From NCBI RefSeq assembly GCF_000425385.1, contig NZ_AUDI01000001.1:722797-786796 (forward strand): a stretch of DNA of 64,000 nucleotides, written 5' to 3'. Under the pieces are notes generated by a model. The model had not been told where the DNA came from. It saw nothing but the letters and a program-made list of their open reading frames with translations, and made no database searches. This document shows, one piece after another, positions 33,834-43,143 of this stretch. Source of the DNA: Pseudoduganella violaceinigra DSM 15887. Lineage in GTDB: Bacteria; Pseudomonadota; Gammaproteobacteria; Burkholderiales; Burkholderiaceae_D. Positions within the stretch are counted from its first letter, which is position 1, and every line of letters begins with the position of its first letter. Made by a program: the position numbers and the translations under genes.

Positions 33834-35171
33834 ATGGACAACCTCTTACTAGTACTCTTTGCACTCTTCCTTGTAGCACTGAACGGCTTCTACGTCGCCG
33901 CTGAATTCAGCATCGTCACCCTGCGCAAAACCCGCGTGCGCGCCATCGCCAAGACCCAGGGCCTGCGCGGCCGCATCCTCGCCAAAGTCCACAGCCAGCT
34001 CGACGCCTACCTGTCCGCCTGCCAGCTGGGCATCACCCTCGCCTCGCTGGGCCTGGGCTGGATCGGCGAACCCGCCTTTGCCCGCCTGCTGGAACCTTTG
34101 CTGGCCTTCGTCGGCATCCATTCGCCGGAAATCGTGCACGGCATTTCCTTCGTGTTCGCCTTCGTCACCATCTCCTTCCTGCACATCGTGGTGGGCGAGC
34201 TGGCGCCGAAGTCGCTTGCCATCCGCATTCCCGAAGCGGTCGCACTGTGGAGCGCCATCCCGCTGTACGCCTTTTACTGGACCATGTACCCCGCCATCTG
34301 GCTGCTGAACCAGAGCGCCAACGCGGTGCTGCGCCTGGCCGGCCTTGGCGATGCGGGCGGCCACGAATCGCACTATTCAACCGATGAGCTGAAGCTGATC
34401 CTGCGCACCAGCCAGCCGGGTGAATCGTTCAACAAGGATGAACGCAACATCCTGGCCAACTCGCTGGACTTCTCGCAGCTGCGCGTGGCCGACCTGATGC
34501 GCCCGATCAATGAAGTGATCGCGCTGCATGCCGACCGCTCGCTGGACGACAACCTGGATACGGTGGTGCGCAACCGTTTCAGCCGCTATCCCTACTTCGA
34601 TGAAGAAGGCGATACCGTGCTGGGCGTGGTGCACCTGAAAGACCTGTTCTTCGCGCTGCAGTCGCGCAAGGAACTGAAGAACCTGGCCGGCTTCCTGCGC
34701 CCGGTGGAGACCATTTCCGCCCGCACGCCGGCGCTGGAGCTGTTCCGCCGCTTCAAGGATGGCGCCCCGCACTTCGCCCTGATCGGCGAAAAAGGCAAGC
34801 GCCCGGTCGGCTTCCTGACCCTGGATAATCTGCTGGGCGCCATGGTCGGCGAGATCCACGACGAATTCCGCCTCAATGAAAACGACTGGCTCAAGCAGCC
34901 GGACGGTTCGCTGATCGGCAAGGCCAGCCTGCCGATCTTCTCGCTGGAACGCATCCTCGGCGTCGACATCGAAAACGAGGAAATGGGCCTGGGTGAAGTG
35001 GAATCGGTGGGCGGGTTGATCATGCTGAAGCTGGGCGACATCCCGAAACAGGGCCAGCGCGTCGAATTCGACGCTTTCGACCTGGTCGTGAAAAAGATGA
35101 ACGGCCCGCGTATACTGTTGATTAAGGTCATTCCGCGCAACCTGCCGCCCGACTCCGACGAACAGGATTGA
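33834..35171 (+). CDS. CNNM/CorC-type membrane protein (DUF21, CBS pair, CorC_HlyC)
   Basis: 445 residues. The DUF21 transmembrane domain (about 1-190; four hydrophobic segments, with the start LLLVLFALFLVALNGFYVAAEF) is followed by two CBS domains (about 205-330) and a CorC_HlyC domain (about 345-435). The family is linked to magnesium or cobalt efflux and is often mislabelled hemolysin. The next gene starts 1 bp after the stop. Confidence 0.9.
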   Translation: MDNLLLVLFALFLVALNGFYVAAEFSIVTLRKTRVRAIAKTQGLRGRILAKVHSQLDAYLSACQLGITLASLGLGWIGEPAFARLLEPLLAFVGIHSPEIVHGISFVFAFVTISFLHIVVGELAPKSLAIRIPEAVALWSAIPLYAFYWTMYPAIWLLNQSANAVLRLAGLGDAGGHESHYSTDELKLILRTSQPGESFNKDERNILANSLDFSQLRVADLMRPINEVIALHADRSLDDNLDTVVRNRFSRYPYFDEEGDTVLGVVHLKDLFFALQSRKELKNLAGFLRPVETISARTPALELFRRFKDGAPHFALIGEKGKRPVGFLTLDNLLGAMVGEIHDEFRLNENDWLKQPDGSLIGKASLPIFSLERILGVDIENEEMGLGEVESVGGLIMLKLGDIPKQGQRVEFDAFDLVVKKMNGPRILLIKVIPRNLPPDSDEQD

Positions 35172-35172
35172 T

Positions 35173-35961
35173 ATGCTGCTCCGCCGCCCCCTGCTAGCCC
35201 TTGCAACGGCGCTTGCCGCGGGCGGCGCCGCGGCGGCATCCTGCGGCCCCTACACGGTCGCCATGTATGAGCACGGCGCGCTGTACTACCGCAACGGCGA
35301 ACAGTGGACCGGTGTCGACAAGGATATCGTCGACGAACTGGCGCGCCGCACCGGCTGCGATCTGCGCATGACGCGCGACTCGCGCATCCGCATCTGGACC
35401 ATGCTCAAGGAAGGCACGCTGGACATGACCATGTCCGGCATTGCCACGCCCGAGCGCGAAGCCTTCGCGCGCTTCACGCCCTATCTGCTGACGCGCAACC
35501 TGCTCCTGCTGCGCAACGAAGCCGCGCGCCAGGCCACGACGCTGGAGCAGTTCCTGGCCAGGCCCGAATTGAAGGTGGCGGTCATCCGGGGCTTCAAGCA
35601 TGGTGCCGCTTACGACGCCTGGCTCGACCGGCTGCGCCAGCAGGGCCGCGTCTACGAGACGCCCGATTACGCCAGCTTGCTGCGCCTGTTCCAGCATGGT
35701 CGCGTGCAAGCCATCCTCCAGTTGGACAGCAATGTCGATGCCTTGCAGCGCGACGGCAACCTGCAGGGGCGCTTCCGTGTCCTGGACCTGGTGCCGCGCG
35801 AGAGGGTGCAGGGTTCCCTGGTCATTTCGCGCCATGTGGACAGTGCCGCGGCGGCCATGCTGGAGCAGGCGCTGCGCGCCATGCGCGAAGACGGCACCCT
35901 CAAGGCCATCATGGAACGCCATACCAGCCCCGAGCGGGCGCGCACCATGCTATTGCCTTAA
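35173..35961 (+). CDS. Periplasmic solute-binding protein (SBP_bac_3 type), orphan
   Basis: 262 residues. Signal peptide to about residue 22 (AAGGAAAAS), then a two-lobed type-3 solute-binding fold (W-T-G-V-D-K-D-I-V-D-E-L, LDMTMSGIATPEREAFARFTPYL). Such proteins usually bind amino acids. No permease or ATPase gene is nearby, so it may act as a stand-alone sensor or with a distant transporter. Its ATG follows the CorC-type gene by 1 bp, which implies co-transcription and maybe translational coupling. Confidence 0.82.
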   Translation: MLLRRPLLALATALAAGGAAAASCGPYTVAMYEHGALYYRNGEQWTGVDKDIVDELARRTGCDLRMTRDSRIRIWTMLKEGTLDMTMSGIATPEREAFARFTPYLLTRNLLLLRNEAARQATTLEQFLARPELKVAVIRGFKHGAAYDAWLDRLRQQGRVYETPDYASLLRLFQHGRVQAILQLDSNVDALQRDGNLQGRFRVLDLVPRERVQGSLVISRHVDSAAAAMLEQALRAMREDGTLKAIMERHTSPERARTMLLP

Positions 35962-36052
35962 TTGATGGCGCCGGCCAGGGCCGGCGCGCGCAAAGCCCCC
36001 ATCAGGCCGGCGTGAGCAGTTTGAAGCGGGCCGGTATCGAGCTGTGTCGCGG

Positions 36053-37096
36053 CTACACGATCGGTCTGACTTTTGTCCAGTTCCTGAGCAGGCCTTGCGC
36101 CACGGCCAGCAGGGTCGGGCCGATGAACAGGCCGACCACGCCGAAAGCCAGCACGCCGCCCATCACCCCCAGCAGGACCAGCGCGAACGGCAGGCTGGAA
36201 CCGCGCGAGATCAGGATCGGCTTGACCACGTTGTCGACGCCGCTGATGACGAGGGCACCGTAGATGAGCATGAAGATGCCCCAGCCGGTCATCCCTTGCG
36301 AGAACAGCCAGATCGCCGCACCGCCCCAGATCAGGGGCGGCCCCACCGGAACCAGGGAAAAGATGAAGGTGGCCACCGACAGCAGGGCCACGCCGGGCAC
36401 CCCGGCGATCAGGAAGCCCACGGCAGCCACCGCAGCCTGCGCCAGGGCGGTGCCCAGCATGCCGTACATCACGCCGGTGACGGTGCGGCTGACTGTCTCG
36501 GAAACGTCCACCGCATGTTCGCCCATGATCTTGTCCATGCCCACCTTGAGCGCCGCCACGATGGCATGGCCGTCGCGGTACAGGAAGAAGGCGACAAAGG
36601 CCGCCAGGCTGACCTGCGCCACGCCGGCGCCCAGCACGATGCCGCTGTTCAGCAGGATATTGCGGGCCGGCTCCATATACTTCTTGGCCAGGGCCACCAA
36701 TTCTTCCTTGCTGCTGAGTACCTGGCGCAGGTAGGTATCGACCGATTCGCCCACCAGCGGCAGCTTGCGCAGCCAGGCCGGCGGTGCGAAACCACCCGCG
36801 TCGAGCGCCTGGCGCGCGGCGTGGTAATAGCTGCTTACGCTGTCGGCGATATTCCAGGTGACCAGCGAGAGCGGCAACAGGATGACCATGATGAGCGATA
36901 CCGTCATCACGGCCGCGGCCAGCGTATGGCGGTCTTTCAGGCGGGCCAGCAGGCGCTCGTACAAGGGCCAGGAGGAGATGGCGATGGCGGCGGCGAACAG
37001 GATGCCGGCCAGGAAGGGACGCAGGACATACAGGCAGCCGATGACGAGAAAGACAATGGCGGCCAGGCGGCTATAGGGCTGAAATCGTTGTTCCAT
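36053..37096 (-). CDS. AI-2E / UPF0118-family permease (YdiK-like)
   Basis: 347 residues, about seven to eight transmembrane helices with a central soluble insert. C-terminal VSGVDNVVKPILISRGSSLPFALVLLGVMGG and GLFIGPTLLAV are hallmark segments. Members have been linked to autoinducer-2 or ion export; the substrate here is open. It starts 18 bp after the SCO gene on the same strand, so it may be the tail of the oxidase-assembly operon. Confidence 0.88.
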   Translation of the reverse strand: MEQRFQPYSRLAAIVFLVIGCLYVLRPFLAGILFAAAIAISSWPLYERLLARLKDRHTLAAAVMTVSLIMVILLPLSLVTWNIADSVSSYYHAARQALDAGGFAPPAWLRKLPLVGESVDTYLRQVLSSKEELVALAKKYMEPARNILLNSGIVLGAGVAQVSLAAFVAFFLYRDGHAIVAALKVGMDKIMGEHAVDVSETVSRTVTGVMYGMLGTALAQAAVAAVGFLIAGVPGVALLSVATFIFSLVPVGPPLIWGGAAIWLFSQGMTGWGIFMLIYGALVISGVDNVVKPILISRGSSLPFALVLLGVMGGVLAFGVVGLFIGPTLLAVAQGLLRNWTKVRPIV

Positions 37097-37114
37097 GCCC
37101 TAGCTTATCAGGAA

Positions 37115-37693
37115 TCAGCTGGCGAGGAGGAGCTTCAGGTCGTGCGCAACCGGCGTCGGGCCGCCGCCATGGCGCAGGAACAGGCGGATCCGGCCGTTCT
37201 TGTCGAACACATAGCTGCCCGCCGTGTGGTCGATGGTGTAGCTGTCGGGCGTCTTGCCCGGCACCTTGCGGTAGAACACCTTGAACGCTTTGGCCGTGGC
37301 GTCGGTCTGCTCCGGCGTGCCATACAGGCCCACAAAGCGCGGGTCGAAGCCCGGCACGTACTGCGACAGCAGTTCCCTGGTATCGCGCTGCGGGTCCAGG
37401 GTGGCGAACAGCACCTGCACCTTGTCCGCGTCCGGGCCCAGCTCCTTCATCACGGCGGACATCTCGGCCATCGTGGTCGGGCACACGTCCGGGCAATGGG
37501 TGAAGCCGAAGAACATCACCACCACCTTGCCTTTGTAGGACGCCAGCGTCACCGGCTTGCCGTTATGGTCGTTCAGCGCGAAGCCCTGCGCGTAGTCGAT
37601 GCCCGTGATATCGGTGTTTTCGAACTTGAGCTGTTTCTCGCCACAGGCAACGAGCGCCAGCAGCATGAACAGCGCGGTAAACAGTTTTTTCAT
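37115..37693 (-). CDS. SCO1/SenC-family copper chaperone lipoprotein
   Basis: 192 residues, thioredoxin fold. Lipoprotein signal ending LLALVACGE. The copper site is CPDVC in GFTHCPDVCPTT plus a downstream histidine (TIDHTAGS). It delivers copper to, or reduces, the CuA site of cytochrome c oxidase subunit II in the periplasm. It follows ctaB by 5 bp. Confidence 0.94.
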   Translation of the reverse strand: MKKLFTALFMLLALVACGEKQLKFENTDITGIDYAQGFALNDHNGKPVTLASYKGKVVVMFFGFTHCPDVCPTTMAEMSAVMKELGPDADKVQVLFATLDPQRDTRELLSQYVPGFDPRFVGLYGTPEQTDATAKAFKVFYRKVPGKTPDSYTIDHTAGSYVFDKNGRIRLFLRHGGGPTPVAHDLKLLLAS

Positions 37694-37698
37694 GATGA

Positions 37699-38574
37699 TC
37701 AGAACCGGAAGTAATGGTCAACCAGCAGCGCCGCGAACAGCAGCGACAGGTAGATGATGGACCAGGTGAAGGCCTTGCGCGCGACGATATCGCTGTAATG
37801 CTTGTAGATGCGCCAGCCGTAGTACAGGAAGACAGCATTCAAGGCGAGCGCACTGGCCAGGTAAATCAGGCCACTCATTTTTACGGCGAAAGGCAGCAGC
37901 GTGGTGGCGGCCAGGATGATCGAATACAGCCAGATGTGGAAGGCGGTGAAGCCCATGCCGTGGGTGACCGGCAGCATAGGCAGGCCTGAACGCTCGTAGT
38001 CGGCCTTGCGGTACATCGCCAGCGCCCAGAAATGCGGCGGGGTCCAGACGAAGATGATCAGCACCAGCAGCCAGGCCTGCATCGGCACGTCGTTGGCGAT
38101 GGCGGCCCAGCCCAGCGCCGGCGGCATGGCGCCCGACAGGCCGCCGATCACGATATTCTGCGGCGTGGCCGGTTTCAATATCATCGTGTAGATCACGGCA
38201 TAGCCGACGAAGGTGACAAAGGTCAGCCACATGGTCAGCGGATTGACCAGTTGGTGCAGGATCCACATGCCGGCGCCGCCGATGACAGCGGCAAACACCA
38301 CCGTCTCGCCGACGCTGATGTCGCCCATCGCCATCGGGCGGCGCGCGGTGCGCGCCATGCGGGCGTCGATTTCGCGCTCGGCCAGGCAGTTGACGGCGAA
38401 AGCGGCCCCCGACAGCAGCCAGATGCCGGCGGTGGCGGCGACCACCACGCGCCAGTTGGGCGCGCCGTCCGAGGCGAGAAACATGCCGATCACGGCGCAG
38501 AACACGGCCAGCTGCGTCACGCGCGGCTTGGTCAGCGCCCAGAACTGGGCAATGCGGGAAGTCGAGGATTTCAT
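37699..38574 (-). CDS. ctaB: Protohaem IX farnesyltransferase (haem O synthase)
   Basis: UbiA-family membrane prenyltransferase that converts haem B to haem O for the oxidase. 291 residues with about nine helices. Aspartate-rich substrate motifs: [19 protein letters not shown] and the second loop [15 protein letters not shown]. The ATG at 38574 is chosen because the longer in-frame ORF runs into ctaA. It lies 2 bp after the ctaA stop. Confidence 0.95.
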   Translation of the reverse strand: MKSSTSRIAQFWALTKPRVTQLAVFCAVIGMFLASDGAPNWRVVVAATAGIWLLSGAAFAVNCLAEREIDARMARTARRPMAMGDISVGETVVFAAVIGGAGMWILHQLVNPLTMWLTFVTFVGYAVIYTMILKPATPQNIVIGGLSGAMPPALGWAAIANDVPMQAWLLVLIIFVWTPPHFWALAMYRKADYERSGLPMLPVTHGMGFTAFHIWLYSIILAATTLLPFAVKMSGLIYLASALALNAVFLYYGWRIYKHYSDIVARKAFTWSIIYLSLLFAALLVDHYFRF

Positions 38575-38576
38575 TC

Positions 38577-39716
38577 TTATTGGTAGGCGGGTGCAGCGAG
38601 ATACTTCGCCCTGTAGTTTATCATGGTCAGCAGCAGCACCAAGGCCGCCGCCCCCGCGTTGTGCAGCACGGCGATCGCCAGCGGGAAGCTGAAATAGATG
38701 GTCGCCACGCCGCTGCACGCCTGCAGCGCCAGCACCGCCGCCATCCAGCGCGCATGCGTCGCCAGCCCCGGGACGCGCCAGGCTTGCCAGGCAGTGGCGC
38801 CCAGCACCAGCAGCACCATGGCGGCGAAGTTGCGGTGCACCCAGTGGATCGCGGTCAGCGCCGCAAACGGCAGGTAATGGCCGGCGGCGGTTTTACCCAG
38901 TTCGCGCCACAGGTGGAAGCCGTGGTCGAAGTCCATCTCCGGCAGCCAGGCGCCGCCGCAGGTCGGGAATTCGGTGCAGGCCAGGGTGGCGTAGTTGGAG
39001 CTGACCCAGGCGCCCAGCGCCAGCTGCGCCAGCAGCACGATGCCGGAGAGCGCGGCCAGCAGGCGGATGCGGCCAAGCCGCGCCATCTGCGAGCCGGTCG
39101 CGCGCGGCAGCGGCGCATGCAGCTGGTCTTCGCGCCCGCCAAACCAGGCCAGCAGGGACAGCAGGGACATGCCCAGCACCAGGTGGCCGGTAACGATGAC
39201 GGGCTGCAACTTCTGCGTCACGGTCCAGGCGCCGAAAGCCCCCTGCAGCAGAACGAAGAAAAACAGAAACGTCGGATAGGCGCGCGGGATGCGGCGCGCC
39301 ATACCCGCGCCTGTGCCGACGCGCCCGCGGCTTGAAGAACGCCACCATGCCACGCCCATCATGGCCACGATCAGCACGCCGATGCCCATGGCCAGGTAGC
39401 GGTGGATCATTTCGATCCAGGCCTTCATCATGGTGACGGGACCGGTCGGCATCAGCGATTCGGCGGCGCGGATCTGCTCGTGCGCAATGAAGGGATTGGC
39501 GGCGCCATAGCAGCCCGGCCAGTCCGGGCAGCCCAGGCCCGAGTCGGTCAGGCGCGTGAATGCCCCGAACACAATCAGGTCGAAGGTCAGGAACACGGCG
39601 ATCCAGACCAGCTTGCGGTACTTGTTGGTGTCGCTGGAAATCCAGACCACGGACAGCGGCAGCGAGGCTACCAGCAGCGCCGTGATCGCCATGTGGGCAA
39701 AGGAATTGTGGTTCAT
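38577..39716 (-). CDS. ctaA: Haem A synthase (COX15/CtaA)
   Basis: Oxidises haem O to haem A in the inner membrane. 379 residues, eight helices with haem-ligand histidines ([35 protein letters not shown]) and the family segment [20 protein letters not shown] second cysteine pair lies in [14 protein letters not shown]. The start is at 39716, 8 bp after the preceding gene. Confidence 0.95.
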   Translation of the reverse strand: MNHNSFAHMAITALLVASLPLSVVWISSDTNKYRKLVWIAVFLTFDLIVFGAFTRLTDSGLGCPDWPGCYGAANPFIAHEQIRAAESLMPTGPVTMMKAWIEMIHRYLAMGIGVLIVAMMGVAWWRSSSRGRVGTGAGMARRIPRAYPTFLFFFVLLQGAFGAWTVTQKLQPVIVTGHLVLGMSLLSLLAWFGGREDQLHAPLPRATGSQMARLGRIRLLAALSGIVLLAQLALGAWVSSNYATLACTEFPTCGGAWLPEMDFDHGFHLWRELGKTAAGHYLPFAALTAIHWVHRNFAAMVLLVLGATAWQAWRVPGLATHARWMAAVLALQACSGVATIYFSFPLAIAVLHNAGAAALVLLLTMINYRAKYLAAPAYQ

Positions 39717-39724
39717 TGCGCGCC

Positions 39725-40327
39725 TTAGCCGATGGCCGAAGCCTTGAGCACCTTGGCCAGGTCCTTCTTCACCTTGGCCGGATCGGCGTCTTTCGGGAAA
39801 CGCATCATCAGGTGGCCCATTGGGTCGATCAGGTAGATGTGCTCTTCCACCTTGCCGCCCTGCTCCAGCGGCAGCCACTTGGCCACCGCGCCGGCCGGCG
39901 CGCGCAGGAAGCGGGTGCCGTCGTTCACGCGCAGCATGAAGGTCTCCAGCGGCTCCTGGTCGGTGATCAGCCAGACGCGTTCGATACGCTCCGCTTCCTT
40001 GCCCTGCATGGTGCGCAGCTGGCGCATCATGAACAGCATGTCCTGGCATTTCTGGTCGCAGGCCGAACCGCCCACCTTGAGCATGATCCACTTGCCCTGA
40101 TAGTCGGCCAGCGTGGCCGGCTTGCCGTCCAGCGCGGTGCTGGCAATGGCCGGGATCGGGTGTTCGCGCGGGTCGATCAGGTCGCCGTAATTGGTGCGCC
40201 CCTCCGGCTTGATCAGGAAGTAGGTGATGTAGGAGGCGATGATCGGCGCAGCGCATACCAGCAGCACAGCGAACATGCTCCAGCGGCCGCGGCGGCGCTG
40301 GTTTTCGACTTGATTACTGTTTTCCAC
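39725..40327 (-). CDS. Membrane-anchored SCO/thioredoxin-like oxidase-assembly protein
   Basis: 200 residues. One N-terminal membrane anchor (MFAVLLVCAAPIIASYITYFLI) and a periplasmic thioredoxin-like domain with a C-x3-C pair (GSACDQKCQDML) at the place SCO proteins use for copper. Common in betaproteobacterial oxidase clusters; exact role unproven. The start codon appears to be GTG at 40327, overlapping the SURF1 end by 14 nt. Confidence 0.78.
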   Translation of the reverse strand: MENSNQVENQRRRGRWSMFAVLLVCAAPIIASYITYFLIKPEGRTNYGDLIDPREHPIPAIASTALDGKPATLADYQGKWIMLKVGGSACDQKCQDMLFMMRQLRTMQGKEAERIERVWLITDQEPLETFMLRVNDGTRFLRAPAGAVAKWLPLEQGGKVEEHIYLIDPMGHLMMRFPKDADPAKVKKDLAKVLKASAIG

Positions 40328-41039
40328 TTTTTCTCAATCCGGTGAATACAAAGAAAAGAACTGCCATTGCCGCCAGTGCGTACCACTGGAAAGCGTATGC
40401 CTTGTGCTTGTCGGCCCCCAGCGCCGGCGCCGGCCAGTCGCGCAGCAGCGTTTCCGGCGCGCCGGCCGTGCCGTCCGGCGTGGTCTGCTCGATTACGATG
40501 GGCTGAAACTTCCAGCCGGTGGCCGCGGCCAGGGCCGCCGCATCGGCATTTTGCACGATGGCGCCGGCCGCCAGCTGGGGTGCTTCACCGAGCTGCATGA
40601 CGTGTCCCGGCGCCAGGCGCGCAATGCCCTCCACCGTCACCGTGCCAGCCGGCGTCGCATAGGGCGGCAGCTTGCTGCGGTCGGCCATGTCGCGCGGCAG
40701 CCAGCCGCGCGCGACCAGCGCATGCATATCGCTGCCGGCCAGGCGCAATGGCATCAGGAGATAGAAACCCGGTTTGCCTTGGCGCGGGCGATTGTCCAGG
40801 TAGATCGGCCAGCCGGCGACCCACTCGCCCGTCAGCTGCACACGGCGAAATTCGACATCGGCGGCCTTGACCGGGGCGGCGCCCAGCAGCAGCGGCGCGG
40901 CGGCATTGCCGGCGGCCAGGCGCGCCTCGAGCGCGCTCTTCTGGGCGGCGCGGCCGTCCTGCCAGCGGCCGGCGCAGAGGCCGATGGCCGCCAGCGCCAG
41001 GGTGGCCAGGAAAGGGATCAACCGGAAGCGGAATGCCAT
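40314..41039 (-). CDS. SURF1-family oxidase assembly protein
   Basis: 241 residues with one transmembrane helix at each end (FLATLALAAIGLCAGRWQ and WYALAAMAVLFFVFTGLR) and the SURF1 signature VQLTGEWVAGWPIYLDNRPRQGKPGFYLLMPL in two pieces. It helps insert haem A into subunit I. First gene of the leftward assembly operon, divergent from the DUF2909 gene at 34 bp. Confidence 0.93.
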   Translation of the reverse strand: MAFRFRLIPFLATLALAAIGLCAGRWQDGRAAQKSALEARLAAGNAAAPLLLGAAPVKAADVEFRRVQLTGEWVAGWPIYLDNRPRQGKPGFYLLMPLRLAGSDMHALVARGWLPRDMADRSKLPPYATPAGTVTVEGIARLAPGHVMQLGEAPQLAAGAIVQNADAAALAAATGWKFQPIVIEQTTPDGTAGAPETLLRDWPAPALGADKHKAYAFQWYALAAMAVLFFVFTGLRKSGKQ

Positions 41040-41073
41040 ACAATGAGTCTTCCTTAGCTACTGCCTGATTACC

Positions 41074-41274
41074 ATGAAATACTTTGTCGCCATCGCCTTC
41101 GTGCTGATCATCGGCAGCCTGGCCGCGGCTTTCATCAGCATGATGCGCAGCAAATCGGCCAACCCGAAAATGGTGCGCGCCTTCGCGCTGCGCGTCGGCT
41201 TCTCGATTGCCTTCTTCATCACCATCCTGGTTCTGGCAAAGCTGGGCTACATCAAGCCCACCGGCATCCGGTAA
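41074..41274 (+). CDS. Twin transmembrane protein (DUF2909-type)
   Basis: 66 residues and two transmembrane helices (YFVAIAFVLIIGSLAAAFI; GFSIAFFITILVLAKLGYI) joined by a basic loop. Small proteins of this type sit next to cox genes in Betaproteobacteria. Function unknown. It lies alone on the plus strand between the two leftward oxidase blocks. Confidence 0.82.
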   Translation: MKYFVAIAFVLIIGSLAAAFISMMRSKSANPKMVRAFALRVGFSIAFFITILVLAKLGYIKPTGIR

Positions 41275-41289
41275 ACCGGCCTCAAATGT

Positions 41290-41322
41290 AAAAAAGCCGC
41301 AGCAAGCGCTGCGGCTTTTTTT
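41290..41322 (+). terminator. Bidirectional terminator between DUF2909 and ctaE
   Basis: GCCGCAGC (41296-41303) and GCTGCGGC (41308-41315) with an AAGC loop, flanked by A6 on the left and T7 on the right. It can serve the plus-strand DUF2909 gene and the minus-strand oxidase operon. Confidence 0.9.
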
Positions 41323-41344
41323 GCCGGTAAATTATACCCGCCTA

Positions 41345-42208
41345 TTACATCCAGTACACGACGGCATACAGGCCGAGCCAGACCACGTCGACAAAGTGCC
41401 AGTACCAGGCCGCACCTTCGAAGGCGAAGTGGTGTTCCGCGCTCATATCGCCGCGGATCAGGCGGTACAGCACCACGGACAGCATGATCGCGCCCATGGT
41501 CACGTGGAAGCCGTGGAAGCCGGTCAGCAGGTAGAAGGTCGAACCGTAAATGCCCGAGGTCAGTTTCAGGTTCAGTTCGCTGTACGCGTGCATGTATTCA
41601 TAGGCCTGGAAGCCCATGAACGTCGCGCCGAACAGCACGGTGACGGCCAGCCAGATGATCGCCTTGGAGCGATTGCCCGCCTGCAGGCCGTGGTGGGAAA
41701 TGGTCAGGGTCATGCCCGATGCCAGCAGCAACGCGGTATTCAGGGTCGGGATGCCGAACGCCTCCACCGGGGTATAGTGCTCCACCGTACCGGCCGGCCC
41801 CACGCTGGAACTCCACAGGCCGCTAAAGTCAGGCCAGATCATCTTGTGGTCCAGGTCGGCCAACCAGGGGAAGCTGATCGAGCGGGCATAGAACAAGGCA
41901 CCGAAGAAGGCGCCGAAGAACATCACTTCGGAAAAGATGAACCAGCCCATCGACCAGCGGTAGGAGACATCGATGCGCCGCGAGTACATGCCCTTTTCGG
42001 ACTCGGAGATGGCGTCGCCGAACCAGAAATACAGCACGGCCAGGGTCATCAGGATGCCGGCATTGTTGACGGCCATGCCCCAGGATGCGTCGTTGACCCA
42101 TGCGGAGGCGCCAATCATGGTCACCAGCAGGGACATCCCCGCCAGCATCGGCCATTTGGAAGGACCAGGCACAAAGTAGTACGGTGCCGCGGCGTTGTTA
42201 GAGCTCAT
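41345..42208 (-). CDS. ctaE: Cytochrome c oxidase subunit III
   Basis: 287 residues, seven helices. Characteristic parts: YYFVPGPSKWPMLAG, ISEVMFFGAFFGALFYAR (read as FSEVMFFGAFFGA), TLLLASGMTLT, GFHGFHVTMGAIML and the terminal WYWHFVDVVWLGLYAVVYW. The last gene of the ctaC-to-ctaE operon, ended by a shared terminator. Confidence 0.97.
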   Translation of the reverse strand: MSSNNAAAPYYFVPGPSKWPMLAGMSLLVTMIGASAWVNDASWGMAVNNAGILMTLAVLYFWFGDAISESEKGMYSRRIDVSYRWSMGWFIFSEVMFFGAFFGALFYARSISFPWLADLDHKMIWPDFSGLWSSSVGPAGTVEHYTPVEAFGIPTLNTALLLASGMTLTISHHGLQAGNRSKAIIWLAVTVLFGATFMGFQAYEYMHAYSELNLKLTSGIYGSTFYLLTGFHGFHVTMGAIMLSVVLYRLIRGDMSAEHHFAFEGAAWYWHFVDVVWLGLYAVVYWM

Positions 42209-42237
42209 CTTGTTCTCCCCAAAAATCCTGCAATTAT

Positions 42238-42423
42238 TTACTTTGAAACCACAAGTTTGACGATTGTCAGCAGCAAGCCGATAAACATGGCCGCGCCCAG
42301 CAAGGCGGCGACGATGACGTGGACCGGTTTGATCTTCTCCTGGTCCTGCTCAAAGTCGCTCTTGCGGCGCAGGCCGAAAAACGACCAGATCACTGCTTTC
42401 ATCGAATACAAAAACGATCCCAT
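42238..42423 (-). CDS. DUF2970 small membrane protein
   Basis: 61 residues with one C-terminal transmembrane helix (VHVIVAALLGAAMFIGLLLTIVKLVV) and an N-terminal basic segment (SMKAVIWSFFGLRRKSDFEQD). Conserved in betaproteobacterial cox operons between ctaG and ctaE, and probably an assembly or stability factor. Function unproven. Confidence 0.85.
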   Translation of the reverse strand: MGSFLYSMKAVIWSFFGLRRKSDFEQDQEKIKPVHVIVAALLGAAMFIGLLLTIVKLVVSK

Positions 42424-42432
42424 CTGTCTTCC

Positions 42433-42981
42433 CTAGTTGGCCGCCGCCTGCTTGTCGAAGCCACCGGCCTCGATAAAGGTGTACGACAGGGTGACGGTCT
42501 TCACGCTCTTCGGCACGGCCGGATCGATGAAGAACACCACGGGCATCTGCCGCGCCTCCTTCGGTTTCAGCACCTGCTCCTTGAAGCAGAAGCATTCCAC
42601 CTTCTTGAAATGCGGCGTCACTTCCATCGGCGTGTAGCTCGGGACGGCTTGCGCCTTCACCGTGCGGTCCACGCTGTTGACTACCTCGTACACCACCGTC
42701 GTCATTTCGCCGGGGTGCACGGTCACACTGTTCTGGGTGGCGCGGAAACGTACGCTGCCCTGTACATTGCTCACCAGCTCCACCGTGATGTCACGGCTCG
42801 TGTCGACCTGGCTGTTCTTCGCCACCGCGCGCGGCTTGCCGTCGATCAGGTTCAGCCCCAGCACCTCGCACAGGTGCTTGTAGACCGGGATCAGGGCATA
42901 GCCAAAGCCGAACATCATGACGGCGATGACGACCAGCTTGCCGAGCAGTTTCCGGTTGCTGCCGCGCTCCTCGCTGCTCAT
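42433..42981 (-). CDS. ctaG: Cytochrome c oxidase assembly protein CtaG (Cox11)
   Basis: Inserts copper into the CuB site of subunit I. 182 residues: an N-terminal transmembrane anchor followed by a periplasmic immunoglobulin-like domain with the copper motif CFCF (KKVECFCFKEQVL). The ATG at 42981 follows the stop of the small assembly gene by 1 bp. A longer frame exists upstream but overlaps that gene. Confidence 0.95.
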   Translation of the reverse strand: MSSEERGSNRKLLGKLVVIAVMMFGFGYALIPVYKHLCEVLGLNLIDGKPRAVAKNSQVDTSRDITVELVSNVQGSVRFRATQNSVTVHPGEMTTVVYEVVNSVDRTVKAQAVPSYTPMEVTPHFKKVECFCFKEQVLKPKEARQMPVVFFIDPAVPKSVKTVTLSYTFIEAGGFDKQAAAN

Positions 42982-42982
42982 C

Positions 42983-43099
42983 TCAGTGGTGCCCCAGCAT
43001 CCATTGCTTGCCAATGACGGAGACAAAAAACACCACGGCGACCGACAACAGGATCAGGGCCAGGCGCACATTGCTATTCGGCTTGTTCGGGTCAGACAT
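42983..43099 (-). CDS. Very small cytochrome-oxidase assembly protein
   Basis: 38 residues, too short for most ORF cut-offs. It starts MSDPNKPNSNVRLALILL, has a single transmembrane helix (LALILLSVAVVFFVSVIG) and ends KQWMLGHH. It is placed between ctaD and ctaG and its TGA is 1 bp from the ctaG start. The same size, place and pattern recur as 'cytochrome oxidase small assembly protein' in Betaproteobacteria. Confidence 0.85.
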   Translation of the reverse strand: MSDPNKPNSNVRLALILLSVAVVFFVSVIGKQWMLGHH

Positions 43100-43143
43100 G
43101 TGAATCCTTAACAAGGCAGGCGCTTGCGCGCCCGCCCCGGGTA

